Origin: Lateolabrax maculatus
Lineage: Eukaryota; Chordata; Actinopteri; Acropomatiformes; Lateolabracidae
Reading direction: 5' to 3'
Length of the DNA: 64,000 nt
Assembly (NCBI GenBank): GCA_031216445.1
Contig: CM062216.1
Coordinates: 8,119,501 to 8,183,500 of the forward strand
Below the pieces are notes generated by a model that was given only the letters and a program-made list of their open reading frames with translations, ran no database searches and was not told the DNA's origin. Of the stretch, positions 12,501 to 23,620 are shown one piece after another; position 1 is the stretch's first letter; the number at the start of each line of letters is the position of its first letter. The translations under genes were made by a program, and so were the position numbers.

Positions 12501-14178
12501 CAGCAGTCATTACTGTCTCTGGATGCATCTGTCTGCATCTCCTCCCTTGTTTCCCACTGTCACTTTCCCCTCCATTTGTTTCTCTGGGCGCCATTGGAAA
12601 AAAAAAATCCCTTTGATAGGGGCTGTCTGGAGTTTCAATGTCTTCTGGCGAAATTCATTACCGTGAGAAAAAAAGGTCCATGCCCATGTTCAACTGTCTT
12701 TACCTCTGGGATTTCATAGCCGGTGCTCTATTGCTTATCAAGTATTAACAGAAGGTGTCAATCTACTTTACACACAACAAATTTAAACCAATTTAAGCTC
12801 AGACAGACATAATAAGGCAATATGCATCCAACCCAGCAAGAAATTTCAATTTCAGTTTTCATGCATTTTGAATGTATAAGACCATGCATAATTGACTATA
12901 ACTATTCGACTCAGTTATAAAACACATCATACCTGTCATATAGATAAGAGGAAATGCATTTTATGTGAAAGATCAAAAGGAATTGTATGTATATGATCTT
13001 GAGTAATTCTTGTTATTGTAATCATATTCTGACAACACTATGTACTTTTATGAAAATTTTCCTGGTTCAAATCCTTGCAGAGATGACATTAGATATGAAT
13101 ACTTAATTTAATTCAGTGTGGCTGTCCTTATTCTCATCCCTCTACTGCTCGGCTTCAGTCAGTGAACATAGATGCATGCACACATAGCACACACCAACAC
13201 ACTCTTTCATGTTTGATTAAACTGAGAATAATTGGTTGCCTTTGTGCCTGCTTGTTTTATAACTGGGAAGTGACAAGTGACAATGCTCTCTGGAAAGCTG
13301 ATTCTAGACGAAATGGAGCACTTTATGTGTTAGTAAAAGATGCCCCCGTTTGTGGTCTCACACACTTCTGTTATTGGCTTGCAGATGGCTGAAGTAGGTT
13401 GACGTGAAATATTTGTGGCTGATGAGGTGACACGTGTGAGAGGCAATGCCAACGCACTGACAACAGCATTTATGTTCCGCTTTTAGGCCTGTGCACTAAA
13501 TAAGAATTTAGTAGTGATGGTGAAAAGTAAGATGTTATTAAAATGAGCTTAGAAACTGCACAGGCTGTGACAACCTCCCGCAGCCACAGAGTGTGTTGTA
13601 CTGCACTTCATTACCATATAGACCCAAAGAAAATAAGAGAGAGTGGAAGTTATTAGCTCTGTGTTGAAGAACAAACTGACAGAGAGAGAGAAAATCTATA
13701 TGCAATGTGTATAAGACTGTGACTGAGGCCCCCCAGCTTCTTTTTAAAATGGCAAAATAACGCTAGATAAAAATAAAAATGTGGCAGAAAAACATGCTCT
13801 GTAGGTCTGATTTCCACAATGTAGCCATGAACTCCTTTTATATCAGGAAGTCTGCTTCGCCTGACATTTACAAATACATTTTACTGCTGCTAAAAGAAAG
13901 AACCTCTGACAGAGAAACAGAGGTAGGTTTCAACAGCTGTGAACAAAACAAAACAAAACATTTTATTTATCCCCCCCCCCCCCAGAATATCAACAACAAT
14001 TTATATAAAGATTCTAAGGTAGGCTGTAGGCGTGCAACACACTCCGCATTATCAAACATTATCAGTAGATGTTTTAATTAAAAGCTGGTACCAAATCAAG
14101 ACACATCACATACGATAGTCTTACCCTTTTAAAAGCATATCAATATGCAGTTTGGTTACTGTAACATATGTGGGAAGT
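9527..14178. other. Unique AT-rich sequence, no gene seen
   Basis: A 4.6 kb stretch without a supported gene. 'gtccttttag|gtaaataa' at 11620/11621 resembles a weak juxtaposed acceptor and donor (see findings). An (AAAAC)n run lies at 13941-13960. A lone GGTTCAAATCC at about 13064 matches a Pol III B box but has no A box upstream. Confidence 0.5.
13971..13983. repeat. (C)13 homopolymer next to (AAAAC)n
   Basis: Thirteen C follow an AAAAC pentamer run (13941-13960) and a short TTTTATTTAT spacer. Confidence 0.9.
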
Positions 14179-14611
14179 GTTGTGTGGACCCAAAAGCAGG
14201 ACACAGAGGTAGAACAGGTATGGTTCAAAAGCCAGGTGAGCAAACAGGTAAGCAGCAAAGGCAAAAGAAGCCCAAAAAGGGAGCAGGCATCAGGCAGGAA
14301 CCAAAAATGAGCTGGACTTATTAGCAGGAAGGTAGACAAAACTAGGGCTGGACGCAAAGGCTGTAGACAGTCTGGGAAACGTCAGCTGCTGGTGGAAAGG
14401 TAAATATACTCCTTGACTGAGAAGAGGAATGAGGGGCAGGTGTGCAGGCAGGTGATGATCAGCTGACTGGGGGATGGTGGGAGGAGGAGCCGGGGATGAC
14501 TGCTGGGTGGTGAGGAAGTCTCAGGGTCTGGAATAACACCAGGCAGGTGTGGTGAAAGGCAGAAAAACTATAAAAACAAAACAAAAACAAGACCACGCTG
14601 CCATCACGACA
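14179..14611. mobile_element. Interspersed repeat, probable non-autonomous DNA element
   Basis: The block starts 'tgttgtgtggacccaaaagc' and ends 'ccatcacgaca', whose reverse complement is TGTCGTGATGG. The outer TGTYGTG is a weak inverted match. The middle is purine-rich ('gcaggacacagagg', 'caggcaggtgatgatcagct', 'aactataaaaacaaaac'), a pattern common in teleost repeat copies. Base composition changes sharply at both ends. No transposase frame is seen and the superfamily is unassigned. Confidence 0.45.
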
Positions 14612-15014
14612 CATATAGAGTTAAGGGTCCAGACCATCTTCTCCTAAAATAAAGTTCATATTGTCCAGGAGTTTTAACATGCCCCGCAGCCCAGATATAG
14701 AAATATGGCATTAGACATGTGCTACCATGTGAAATAGTTTGTTTGTTTTTACTTAATTAAAAAAACAAAATGTATGCTTAAAAAGCATCTTATTTCTCAG
14801 AAATCTGAAAGTAGATTGTTATTCCTAAATTATTATGTTTATTATAGCATTTAGGAGAATTGATAGAGATTTGGACTCCATATGGTACTCGTTTACTGCC
14901 ATATTGTCAGATAATTGCAAAGGAACTAGTTTTTCAAAATGTATTCTATGGGTCCTATTTTTGTATAAATTCATAAATAAAATTAAGATGTTAAAATTTT
15001 GTTGCTGCATCCAT
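14612..15014. other. Unique AT-rich sequence
   Basis: Overlapping open frames on both strands (about 14825-15035) are AT-driven and have no recognisable motif. Confidence 0.5.
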
Positions 15015-15265
15015 TTTATGAAATTACTGGAATGATGATTAATGATACATTAAAATTATAATGCTAGCCATATGAAGCTTTTCTAATTAAAATAAAACTA
15101 AACTTACCGAAAGAATGGCCAATCAGTATTCCTGTGAGCACATAATTATTATGCAGTGATAATTACATGTTAATACATGCACGCACAAACACATGCTGTG
15201 AAGACTAATTAGTCATCATGTTTCCTGTCAATTACATTATAATGACAATAATCTTACTAATAGCC
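15015..15265. promoter_or_regulatory. TAAT/ATTA-dense block, possible conserved non-coding element
   Basis: The block has many TAAT/ATTA cores, including 'gatgattaatgatacatt', 'tctaattaaaat', 'cataattattatgcagtga', 'gactaattagtcatcatg' and 'caattacattataatgac'. 'ctaattag' is a palindromic homeodomain-type site and 'ttatgca' resembles a POU half site. Such clusters are common in vertebrate enhancers, but AT-rich DNA makes them by chance, so this is inference only. Confidence 0.2.
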
Positions 15266-18171
15266 CTCCAATAGTTTCAAAGTGCCCTCTCTTTCTCCTC
15301 CACCTCACCCCAGTGCAAACAGAAAGGCCATGAGGTTAATGGAAACTTTATGGGTTTTTTTTACAATAAATAAAGGAGCTGTGCTCCTAGAAGCATGATC
15401 CAAGAGCAGCCGTGAGGCTGTTATCCATGCCCACACACCATCCTCTTTTCTATTCTGTGGTTGTAAGTGTGATGCAGAGCCAGGCCCAAAAAACATAATA
15501 TGTGAAGACCAGGGGAGGGGGTGACTGTTAACTTTTAAGGCACATGCTGGTACTTTTGGCCACTGACAGGCTGACAGACCTCCCAACGCGAACACTAAAC
15601 ACAAAGAAGCACAGCAGGCATTTTTAGATTTGAGCAGATTTAAAAGAAATGACAGTAGAGGCAGAATAATTTAAGTGGAAGAGCACTGGTAGTGATGTCA
15701 GCACTGCTGGATGCATCTGTCTGTGCGACCACCACGGGACTGAAGGTACGTCAGGGTCCTCACACTTTATAAAATCCCTCCGCTCTCTGCTGGTTTTCTC
15801 CCGGCTCTGCTGGCCTGTCAGCTTCAATGAGCGTGATGCTAATGTGATCCAGCAGGCCTACAGAGAGACGGGGCCCTCTGAGGATGATGGGATTGGTCGG
15901 AGGCTCCCGCGCAACTTTCCAAGAAGGCAGACGCAGGGGCCCTATTGGTAGCAACCACCCTTAAAACACTTAAGATGTGAGGTGGATGTGATTTTTCAGA
16001 GACAGGATTAGTGGTGACACTGCCATTGACAGAAACCGTCCCAGATAGACAAAGAACTGTGATCTAATCCAAAAGAGTCACAGAGACTTTATTTGGTCAT
16101 GTTTTGATATACAGCCTGGATCTCTGCAGTGTTCTCTAACAGGACGTTAAACAATTTATGTCGCCATAAGCCCCACTGTAGTCATTTTGTGGCAAAATCA
16201 ATTAATTTCCATTAGTTTGCTGCAAATTAATGAATTTGTTTTTCGAAGGATAACTAAGTCTGTGCGAATCTTTGGCACCTAGTTCAACTTTGATAGCTCA
16301 GTTGGAAAGCTTCTGGATCAAGCACTGCTCACACCATAAATTTGCAGAGCAAAGTTCATCCACACATCCTTTTGTTAGCAAGCTTGGCGACCTATTTTGA
16401 CACACTAGTTTTAGGATGTTCTCCACCTGCTCGCCATGTAGCCGGTAGTTTACTAGCTATGATAGTTAACCAGCTAGTCATTTGAGTAGTGACTAGATCA
16501 TAAGCTTGTCTGTCTTCATCTAAACTAGACCACATATTGAACAGAATGCATCAGCTGCGCATTTTTGCCTTCTTTTATGGCTTGTTTGAGCAGCCCCTTT
16601 TTTGCCAAGTTACAATACCTGCTCCACTAGGACCTATTAGTAGTTACTGTTGTCTCTCTAATGTCTAATAAAGGCATAGAATGGATGCAAATATTATATA
16701 TATATAAAAAAGGGCAGTACTGAGAACTCCGTACCGAACCAAATCAAGCTCTGATGATGCCAAATGTAAACAAGTAAATTACAGGGATGTGCAGTAAAAT
16801 GATATGACCGTATTACCCTAGTGGATTATCCATAGTAATCATTCAACAAACACAGAGCAAGGAAGTGTGGAAGGACAAACAATAGAGGAATCATAATTAG
16901 AATATACTACAGATATGCTTCTTTCATCATTTGTTTGATTTCTAAATGCGATGTGAAAGAATGATGACATGATTTGGTTTATCTAATTAAATGTTAGAAG
17001 GCACATGTTTCCCATTTGTAATCAAGCTGTCCTGTGTGTGTGTGTGTACGGATTTTCTACAAGTTATTTTTCTAAAAATAGTTTAGTTATTCTGTATTCC
17101 ATTACAGTGATATGTATGTTAGATTATAATGATAAACAGTGATACAATAAATGGAGGACAGAACCAAATACACAAGAGCACTGATTTGCTAATTATCATC
17201 AATGACTATTTTCAGATATCATAAAAATGTTGCACAGGGCAGAACCCTGTGCAACAGTTGGCATTTTGCGGACATTTTACTATTCCAGACATAGACCGAT
17301 ACCTGCTTAAATTCAGATAGAAAGGATCAGACAGCTGTTTATGAAACCGCTGATGAGCCGTGCTGATCTTTTCTTTCTTTCTTTTTGATTGTTTTGAAAG
17401 GTGGAATGATAATGAGCTGTGTGAAATGCAGGTTTGTTTGGTTCTGAATACAGAATAGGGATAAAATACACTTCTGAGTTATGTCACTCCAAGCCAGTCT
17501 GTTATGAATTGATACAGTCATTGTTTCATTGTTCATTTATCATCACCATTTGGAAAGTCTGTAAAAACCTGCGTACAAACAGGCAGTTCAAGCCTATGAA
17601 GCCAAAAAAGAGTGTAATTAAAATGGCCTATAAGGTTAAACCCTCACTAAAAAGAATTTCATATAATAAGCCAATATAAGTATTTAGTTTCCTGCAGAGA
17701 GACCCTCACACCAGCCTCACAGCAGTTCACCTTTGGTTAGAAATAAGTCCTTTTATTTAATTCAGGTTCAAAATTCAGCACATTCCTCAAGGAGATGCAT
17801 ATAACGTTTCAGGACCATGGACAGCGTCAGGACAGGAGAGAGGTGTAAAGTCTTGATGAAGTTATTGCGGCCTCTTGAAACCTTTTTTCTTAATGTCAAA
17901 TGATCAGGCCATCAGAGAGACTTCTGGGAACCGTTTTGTCATAGAGAGGTTGCCAGGCAACCAGTGGAGATGCAGTGCAGGGAGTACTGTGAGGACATAT
18001 GAGCTAAAATATTTACACCTAAGACCTTCTGCTAAATTCACAAATTGTTGTTTATACATTACTGCTTGTGTGTGGATTGCACAAACATGATACATCATGT
18101 TAATAACTGAGCTTTAGTGTCGGCTCCAGGTTCTTGCACAATATTAAACGCACAGACTGCTATCGGGATTC
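15266..18171. other. Unique sequence, no gene seen
   Basis: No supported exon. It holds a short TG run (17033-17047), a short TA run near 16694 and a perfect hairpin at 17228-17256. GC rises around 15680-15960 without any recognisable coding content. Confidence 0.5.
17228..17256. repeat. Perfect 12-bp inverted repeat
   Basis: TGTTGCACAGGG (17228-17239) and CCCTGTGCAACA (17245-17256) are exact complements around a 5-nt loop. No target duplication or longer arms are evident, so it is not clearly a transposon end pair. Confidence 0.8.
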
Positions 18172-18175
18172 TTAA

Positions 18176-18945
18176 CCCATTTGTGCCCAAGGATTATATT
18201 TAGTATGATGAAAGTGCGACAACATTTGTTCTGATTGATCTTAAGTCTTGAAATTTGGTATGGACATACTTGAAATATTTAGATCACATGAAAAATCACA
18301 CTTTTATTAATGGTCAAAGTCAGGATTTTTGAAAAATTTGTCTTCCATATATAATATTTTTTTTACACTTCATATGTGTGGATATATTTGATATTCTACT
18401 TGATGATAATACATAAATACCAAATACTTGATTATGCTCCTTGCAGTTTCTGAGATACATCCATTTTCTTATTATACAACATTTAGTCTTTTGGCACATG
18501 GAACTACAGTGTTTGACAGAGAGAGCTGTTCCAATATGTATTCAAGAGTCAGTCATTATCTCAAAAAAAGCAAGATCTGAGGTTTAATAGAAGCAAACAG
18601 ACATACTTCCTGAAAATGAATTAAAACCCATTGAAACTAATGGAAAATGGCTCAGAAAACTGTATGGCTAATAATAGTTCTGTGCAACTTTTATTTATAT
18701 GGACTATATAGATAGGAGCCCTTCATATGTGTGTAATCAAAATAATAAAAATCCCTGCCTTTTTATTGTTTATTCTAGGGCATTTTTTTAAACCATTTTT
18801 AAAAAAAACATGTTTCATGTATGCCACGTCCTATATGTATGATAAGAAAAACTTACTTTTCAGCCAAACTGTTTGACCGATATAAAAAAGGTCTTCAGAT
18901 TTGTCAATTTGTCAATTAAACATTTCAGTCGCAGGCACAAATGGG
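18176..18945. mobile_element. piggyBac-type MITE, 770 bp
   Basis: TTAA at 18172-18175 is followed by CCCATTTGTGCC. The far end is GGCACAAATGGG (18934-18945) followed by TTAA at 18946-18949. A 12-bp perfect terminal inverted repeat beginning CCC, with TTAA duplicated on each side, is the hallmark of piggyBac insertions. The interior is AT-rich with no transposase frame, so the element is non-autonomous and would have depended on a transposase encoded elsewhere. The intact termini and target sites suggest it is younger than the hAT-like relics in this window. Confidence 0.85.
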
Positions 18946-18949
18946 TTAA

Positions 18950-19583
18950 CTAACTCAAGGAAAGAGAGCAGATAAGTATGTTTGCATGAAGGTTAACACT
19001 GTTGTTACGTATTATTATTATTATTACTGGAAAATACAGTAAAAAAACTCCCAAGGGAAAAGGGGATTGGAGCTCACAGATTGATTTGCAGTCTTTAATT
19101 GTGCAAAGAGACTAACATTTCAACACTACAGAGTCTTTATGAGCATCAAAATCAACAAAAACATAAACCCAACACATATATAGTATAAGAAGCACATTTT
19201 AATTCAATTAATGAAAGTTTCAAAGTGAATTAAGTTTTAACAGTGTGGACCATTCTAAGCTTCGTAAAGAAAGAATATGTGGCAGAGCTGTTGTACTGGA
19301 ATACATTAAATTGTATAGGTGTACCTAATGATGAAGTGGCCAATGAAGCCCACAAAAGCACAAAAACAGCATACAAAAACATTCAGACACATTAACTTAA
19401 AGCTACCAAACTGACAAAAGTTTTTTCTTAAAAAAAAAAAAAAAATTTAATTTTATTGGTGCCGATTGAGAGACACTAGGCAAGATGTTGCGTGAGGTGA
19501 TTTTTAGTCAGAAAATGTACTCCTTCTCTAGTCATAAAGCAGTCAGATTTTTATCACACAGGCATGAAACATGCATTGATATC
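18950..19583. other. Unique AT-rich sequence
   Basis: It holds a short (ATT)n run at 19010-19026 and an A run at 19430-19445. No gene is seen. Words around 19080-19130 ('catttcaacactacagagtc') hint at an unidentified repeat end. Confidence 0.4.
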
Positions 19584-19682
19584 ATTCAGTGTGACTTTCA
19601 CTTCTTGTGGATACAGAATCATCATATTTTTTAATTTTCTTTAGTATTAAAGTAATCCAGTGATAGTTGTCTGTACATCCTC
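19584..19682. repeat. Interspersed repeat family C, copy 1
   Basis: It begins 'attcagtgtgac' and ends with 'aaagtaatccagtgatagt' then 'gtacatcc'. The same start and end words occur at 52740-52912, and the start word at 60604. The copies are diverged and the family is unassigned. Confidence 0.55.
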
Positions 19683-20814
19683 GGTCACATTGCAAGCAGT
19701 ACTAATAGCTCATTTGTCTTACTTTTGTAAGTGCTCATTTGCCAAATCTAAACAAATATAAGCTAAAAGAAAAAAATGGGACTGCAGCCCATTTGATGAT
19801 CCTTTACGAGATCTTGCTCTCCTGGTGGATTAAAGTTTTTCTGTTGTCATATTAATTTCCAAATAGGCATATATGTTAGTGTTAGTATGTTTTCATCGAT
19901 CAGATTCGGAAAAACATTTTTTGACTCTTCAAAATTAAAGAAAGCGTGGTGAAAAAAGAAAGTAATTGCGGTTTTAATTATTGCTGAGTTGGGGGTGAAA
20001 ATGTACCCACATTTGCACTCCCGACGCAATTAGAATCACTGACCAGCACAGGTAAAGTTAAAATCACTCCGCCTCCCCTAAAGATATAAACCCAGTCCGA
20101 AATAGACTGATAGAGCCTATCAGTAGTTATAAAAACCTCCCTTTAGAATTCACTATAACAGATCGTTTCATTACTGTTGTTTTGGAGGAAAACAAATCCT
20201 CACGGCAGCAATCCACATAGAGCTTTGCAGATCTTTGTATTTCTAATATTTAAACTAATATGCCAAGCCCTTTCGACAGCTGTACAAAGATGAGAGCACT
20301 GGTGTCTAGAGGTTATTTGGCAATCTCCCACCAGCTCATTGTTCTCATGGTGTAAAGGAACACAACAGGGCTTGGCCAAGCAGAAAAGACTTGTTCATTC
20401 TGTATTTTAACTTGTTTTCTCTCTTGATTCAAGATCAGTAAACCTTTTCAAAAAGAGACATTCAGCAGAAAACTGGTCTCTTCCTGCCAAAAGCTCCTAC
20501 ACATACAGGACTATTTTGGTAGTTGTTCCTCTATTATATAAAACCTTGCACCAGAGGACATTTTTTCAAAGACGAACCTCTTCAACTCACCCATGTCCAT
20601 GGCCTGATTAACCTGTTTAAACAAGTCCAAGTTCCCATCATGTACAGAACACAAGTACAGAAACTGAATGTAGTCTAACCAGTCAATACATACTGCGACT
20701 ATTGAGGTGAATTGGTTAAGTAGCCGTCTGATCTTCCAGGGCCATGGATACAATGGAGATATAATATCTGATTAGTGAAGATATTCATCTGTAACTTGTT
20801 GCATAACCATCACC
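19683..20814. other. Unique sequence, no gene seen
   Basis: An 80-codon minus-strand frame at 20511-20753 has no motif I recognise and no matching splice or start context. I treat it as chance. Confidence 0.5.
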
Positions 20815-21002
20815 TCAGAATCGGGTTTATTGCCATGTAGGTTTTCACATACAAGGAATTTGCTGTGGTGTGTCTGGTGCGTAATGTCTGTTTGGGGAGG
20901 AGATAAGGGTCCATGTCAGTGGGGCTCCCGGGCCTTGTTAATCAGGCCAGCTACAGACGGGAAGGAAATGTTCTTGTTGCATGAGGTTTTGGTCCTGATG
21001 GA

Positions 21003-21359
21003 CTACAGCCTCCTGCCAGAGGGGAGAGTCTCGAACAGTTTGTGTCCAGGGTGGGAGGGGTCGGCCACAATCTTCCCTGTACACCTCAGGGTCCTGGAGA
21101 CGTACAGGTCCTGGAGAGATGGTAGATTGCAGCCAATCAGCCACACTGCGGAGCGAATGATACGCTGTAGTCTGCCATTGTCCTTAGCAGTAGCAGCGGT
21201 GTACCAGATGGTGATGGAGGAGGTGAGGATGGATTTGATGATGGCAGTGTAGAAGTGCACCATCATCGTCTTTGGCAGGCTGAACTTCTTCAGCTGCTGC
21301 AGAAAGTACATCTTCTTCTTGGCTTTTCCTTGGTGAGAGAGCTGATGTTCAGCTCCCAC
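21003..21359 (-). pseudogene. LINE reverse transcriptase C-terminal region
   Basis: A 118-codon stretch overlapping the end of the palm fragment in a different frame, consistent with a frameshift in one original gene. Recognisable stretches are 'KMYFLQQLKKFSLPKTMMV', 'HFYTAIIKSILTSSIT', 'NLPSLQDLYVSRTLR' and 'DPSHPGHKLFETLPSGRR'. They are the conserved C-terminal part of fish L2/Rex1-like polyproteins and come just before the 3' tail. There is no host function. Confidence 0.85.
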
Positions 21360-21777
21360 TTGAGGTCCTGGGAGATGATGGAGCCCAGGAAGCGGACGGG
21401 CTCTCCACTGTCTTGAGAACGTTGAGCTCCAAGTTGTTCTGGCTGCACCAGGTCACCAGATGGTCAATCTCCCACCTGTAGGCAGACTCATCCCCACCAG
21501 AGATGAGCCCGATGAGGGTGGTGTCGTCTGCAAACTTCAGGACCTTGAGAGACTGGTGACTGGAGGTGCAGCTGTTGGTGTACAGGGAGAAGAGTAGAGG
21601 GTAAAGAACGCAGCCTTGAGGGGAACCGGTGCTCATGGTCCGGGAGGCAGAGACATGTTTTCCCAGCTTCACGTGCTGCCTCCTGATGGTGTTGAAGGCA
21701 GAGCTGAAATCCACAAACAGGATCCTGGCGTAGGTTCCTGCGGAGTCCAGATGCTGGAGGATGAAGTGGAGGGCCAA
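21349..21777 (-). pseudogene. LINE reverse transcriptase fragment, palm domain
   Basis: A 142-codon open stretch within the LINE. It has the palm motif 'VDFSSAFNTI' (residues 22-31, first catalytic aspartate), then 'TGSPQGCVLYPLLFSLYTN' and 'KFADDTTLI' (FADD, the catalytic aspartate pair). These are the canonical non-LTR RT motifs in the right order and spacing. Upstream, in a shifted frame, 'VVMKSFEHLVL' and 'LMNPLRFA' continue the same domain to about 21900, so at least one frameshift separates them. The frame degrades after 'LELNVLKTVE' near 21400 and continues in another frame downstream. Confidence 0.85.
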
Positions 21778-22101
21778 GTTAACTGCATCATCTACAGACT
21801 TGTTGGCTCTGTAGCGAACCGCAGGGGGTTCATGAGTGGGTCTGTGATGGATTTGAAGTGGTACAGCACAAGGTGCTCAAATGACTTCATTACCACAGCT
21901 GGTATGCACAGTGTTTCAGGGTGGATGGTTGCTTGGGGTTGTCTCTCTTGAATAGTCTGTTAACATCCCTCTCCAGGATTAAGAGAGATGTCACTGTGGA
22001 TGGGGAGGGGGGCTCTGAGGTGTGCAGTTGTGGAGAGGCCCAGGCCCCCTCCTTGATGACAAATATGTCAAACGCATGACTTTCATACTTCTTTTTAAGA
22101 C

Positions 22102-22413
22102 TGTTGTTGCGAAAACTGAAATATCAGTGCTTGTGTAGTGCAGATGACAGTTGGTATTTAAATACCAAATGAGAAAATATTCAATCCTCAGCAGATATTT
22201 ATTGCTTGCAAGCAAGAGCCATCATCAGTACAGATATGACGGAAGAGAGGCAGTCTCCCAGCAGTTCTTATACTTTGAAACTAACACATTTTGACCTTGC
22301 TTTTATCTTCTCTTGATACTTTATTTGGCGAAAGAACATAGTTCTTCTTTTATCATGTCTTACCGTGTTTCAAAAGGTTCCTCACCTGCACCTACTCCCT
22401 AAATCCCCACACA
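22102..22413 (-). mobile_element. Probable retroviral LTR, minus strand
   Basis: Read on the minus strand, the block starts TGTGTGGGGATTTAGGG and ends near CGCAACAACA, giving TG...CA ends. It carries a TATA-like 'gtataagaa' (22267-22272 on plus) and an AATAAA signal about 70 bp downstream (plus-strand tttatt at 22198-22203). That is the U3-R-U5 order expected of an LTR. It lies on the 3' side of the pol relic on the same strand, so I read it as the 3' LTR. No second copy is present in the window. The boundaries are inferred. Confidence 0.5.
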
Positions 22414-22763
22414 TTCCACTGTTTGGCAATTGTGTGAAAATACATAAAGCAATTATATTCTTTGTGTACAGAACTATGTGCATCAATGTCTCTCATGACA
22501 CTCACAGAAAGAGGGCCTTCCAGGCTTAATTCTTTTTTGATGAGTTTTCTTGTGTTCTGTTTCACAATAACCTATATTTTGCAATATCATGGTTGATAAA
22601 TACTAAACACATCTAATCATTTCAGCTAAAATGTGATCTTATTGGAAAACACATCATTATAACTTGAATTTCCCTTACACCCCCCCCCCCCCCAATTAAT
22701 TTGTAAATCACAAAGCTAATCACTCTTTCAGTTTAGCATTTAGCAAATCATTTTACCATCTTG
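22414..22763 (-). other. Unidentified sequence between LTR and LINE tail
   Basis: It contains (C)14 at 22680-22693. If the LTR call is right, this is decayed proviral DNA 3' of pol. No envelope-like frame is recognisable. Confidence 0.35.
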
Positions 22764-22950
22764 AATCAGAATCAGCTTTACTGGCCATGCATGCGTTCAC
22801 ATACAAGGAGTTTGACGTTGCTCTCTATGTATTCACACAGAAATAGGCAATTAAACAAGTATATGGTGCTGTTACAGATATGTAGACATATGGAGCTTCT
22901 TGTGGCGGTGCGTAGTCATTATTACTATGTTTGGAAGGTTGGTGCATAGT
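22764..22950 (-). mobile_element. LINE 3' tail fragment, copy 2
   Basis: It begins 'gaatcagaatcagctttact' on plus and continues with 'cacatacaaggagtttgac', matching the 3' end of the LINE at 20815. Only the 3' untranslated part remains, as in many 5'-truncated L2 insertions. It sits between the pol relic and the probable LTR. Confidence 0.75.
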
Positions 22951-22959
22951 CGGACAATA

Positions 22960-23620
22960 ACGTACAGTACAAGCTAAAGCTTCTGGAGTAATTTTACCCG
23001 TGGCCCTCGCTATTCTTCCTGTGGTTAGGTTTGGTTGTCAAAGTCAGTGTTATTAGGTTCAGTCTCATGTCCTTTGAAACCTATTGTCATCAACACCCAG
23101 TCTCCAGGCTGCAATGAATAGAATGGTCTTTTTAAAGTAGGACTGTTGGTAGGGCTGCTTTCACCTATGTGTAAAGAGACTTTAGGATTTGGAGAGGTTA
23201 ATGCAGTAGTTCAGCATTGCATCATCAAATTCCTCCACTCTTAGGGACTGTCCCCGCTCTGGAGAGGACATCCCTGTGTTCATGGGCCTCCCCATGATTA
23301 TCTCAACTGAGGACAACCCTGTTTTGGATTTTCCCGCCCCCTTATGCTCATAAACAGTGTAGGTAGGGCTTTAACCCAACTAAAAAAACATATCACCAAT
23401 CACAAAACAATATTTTTTTTTCCCTCACATGGAGAAAGTTCAACAAAATCCATCATTATGTGATCAAAAGCATCTGGGGTAGGATGGCTGGATTGCTGTC
23501 ATCGGCTATCCCCTGCCAGCATTGTTCCTGAGACACACTAGGCACTGTGAACACATATTTTGTGAGTAGTTTAAGAAGCCTTGTGCGTACATTGGCAAAC
23601 ATGGGTTGCCATTTGGGCCT
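22960..23620 (-). pseudogene. Endogenous retrovirus-like integrase, broken
   Basis: In minus-strand order there is 'MDFVELSPCEG' (23421-23453), at the position expected for the start of the integrase catalytic core; a 46-codon stretch with 'TGLSSVEIIMGRP' (about 23186-23326), typical of the core's end; and 'FYSLQPGDWVLM' (LQPGDWV at 23094-23114), typical of the C-terminal domain. The pieces are in three frames with stops between them. Integrase inserts reverse-transcribed DNA into the host genome; this copy cannot be made as one protein. The match is to retrovirus-like pol, not to the neighbouring LINE. Confidence 0.75.

Larger units (their letters stand above)
20815..22075 (-). mobile_element. 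5'-truncated L2/Rex1-like LINE
   Basis: A non-LTR retrotransposon copy on the minus strand. Its 3' end is at about 20815, with the 'ccttgtatgtgaaaacc' and 'ggcaataaacccgattctga' tail. The body encodes the second half of a reverse transcriptase. The 5' limit near 22075 lies about 25 bp from the end of a probable LTR. The tail type, ending in GATTCT-like units, and the RT wording are those of the L2/Rex1 branch of the CR1-type LINEs in fish, but I cannot separate these clades by eye. Frame changes and stops break the reading frame, and the endonuclease domain is absent, so the copy is dead. Confidence 0.85.

Noticed and set aside
13064..13074. GGTTCAAATCC, a perfect Pol III B box
   Set aside because: No A box at the required distance upstream and no tRNA fold.
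14240..14256. 'aaacaggtaagc', a donor-like site
   Set aside because: It lies inside a purine-rich interspersed repeat, with no pyrimidine tract or upstream acceptor.
16289..16361. tRNA-like A box (TAGCTCAGTTGG at 16294) with a weak B box (AGTTCATCC)
   Set aside because: The spacing is longer than in ordinary tRNAs, the B box departs from consensus and no acceptor stem pairs. It could be a decayed tRNA-derived SINE head but is too weak to call.
20511..20753. 80-codon minus frame
   Set aside because: It is not part of the LINE next to it, has no motif I recognise, and has no splice or promoter context.
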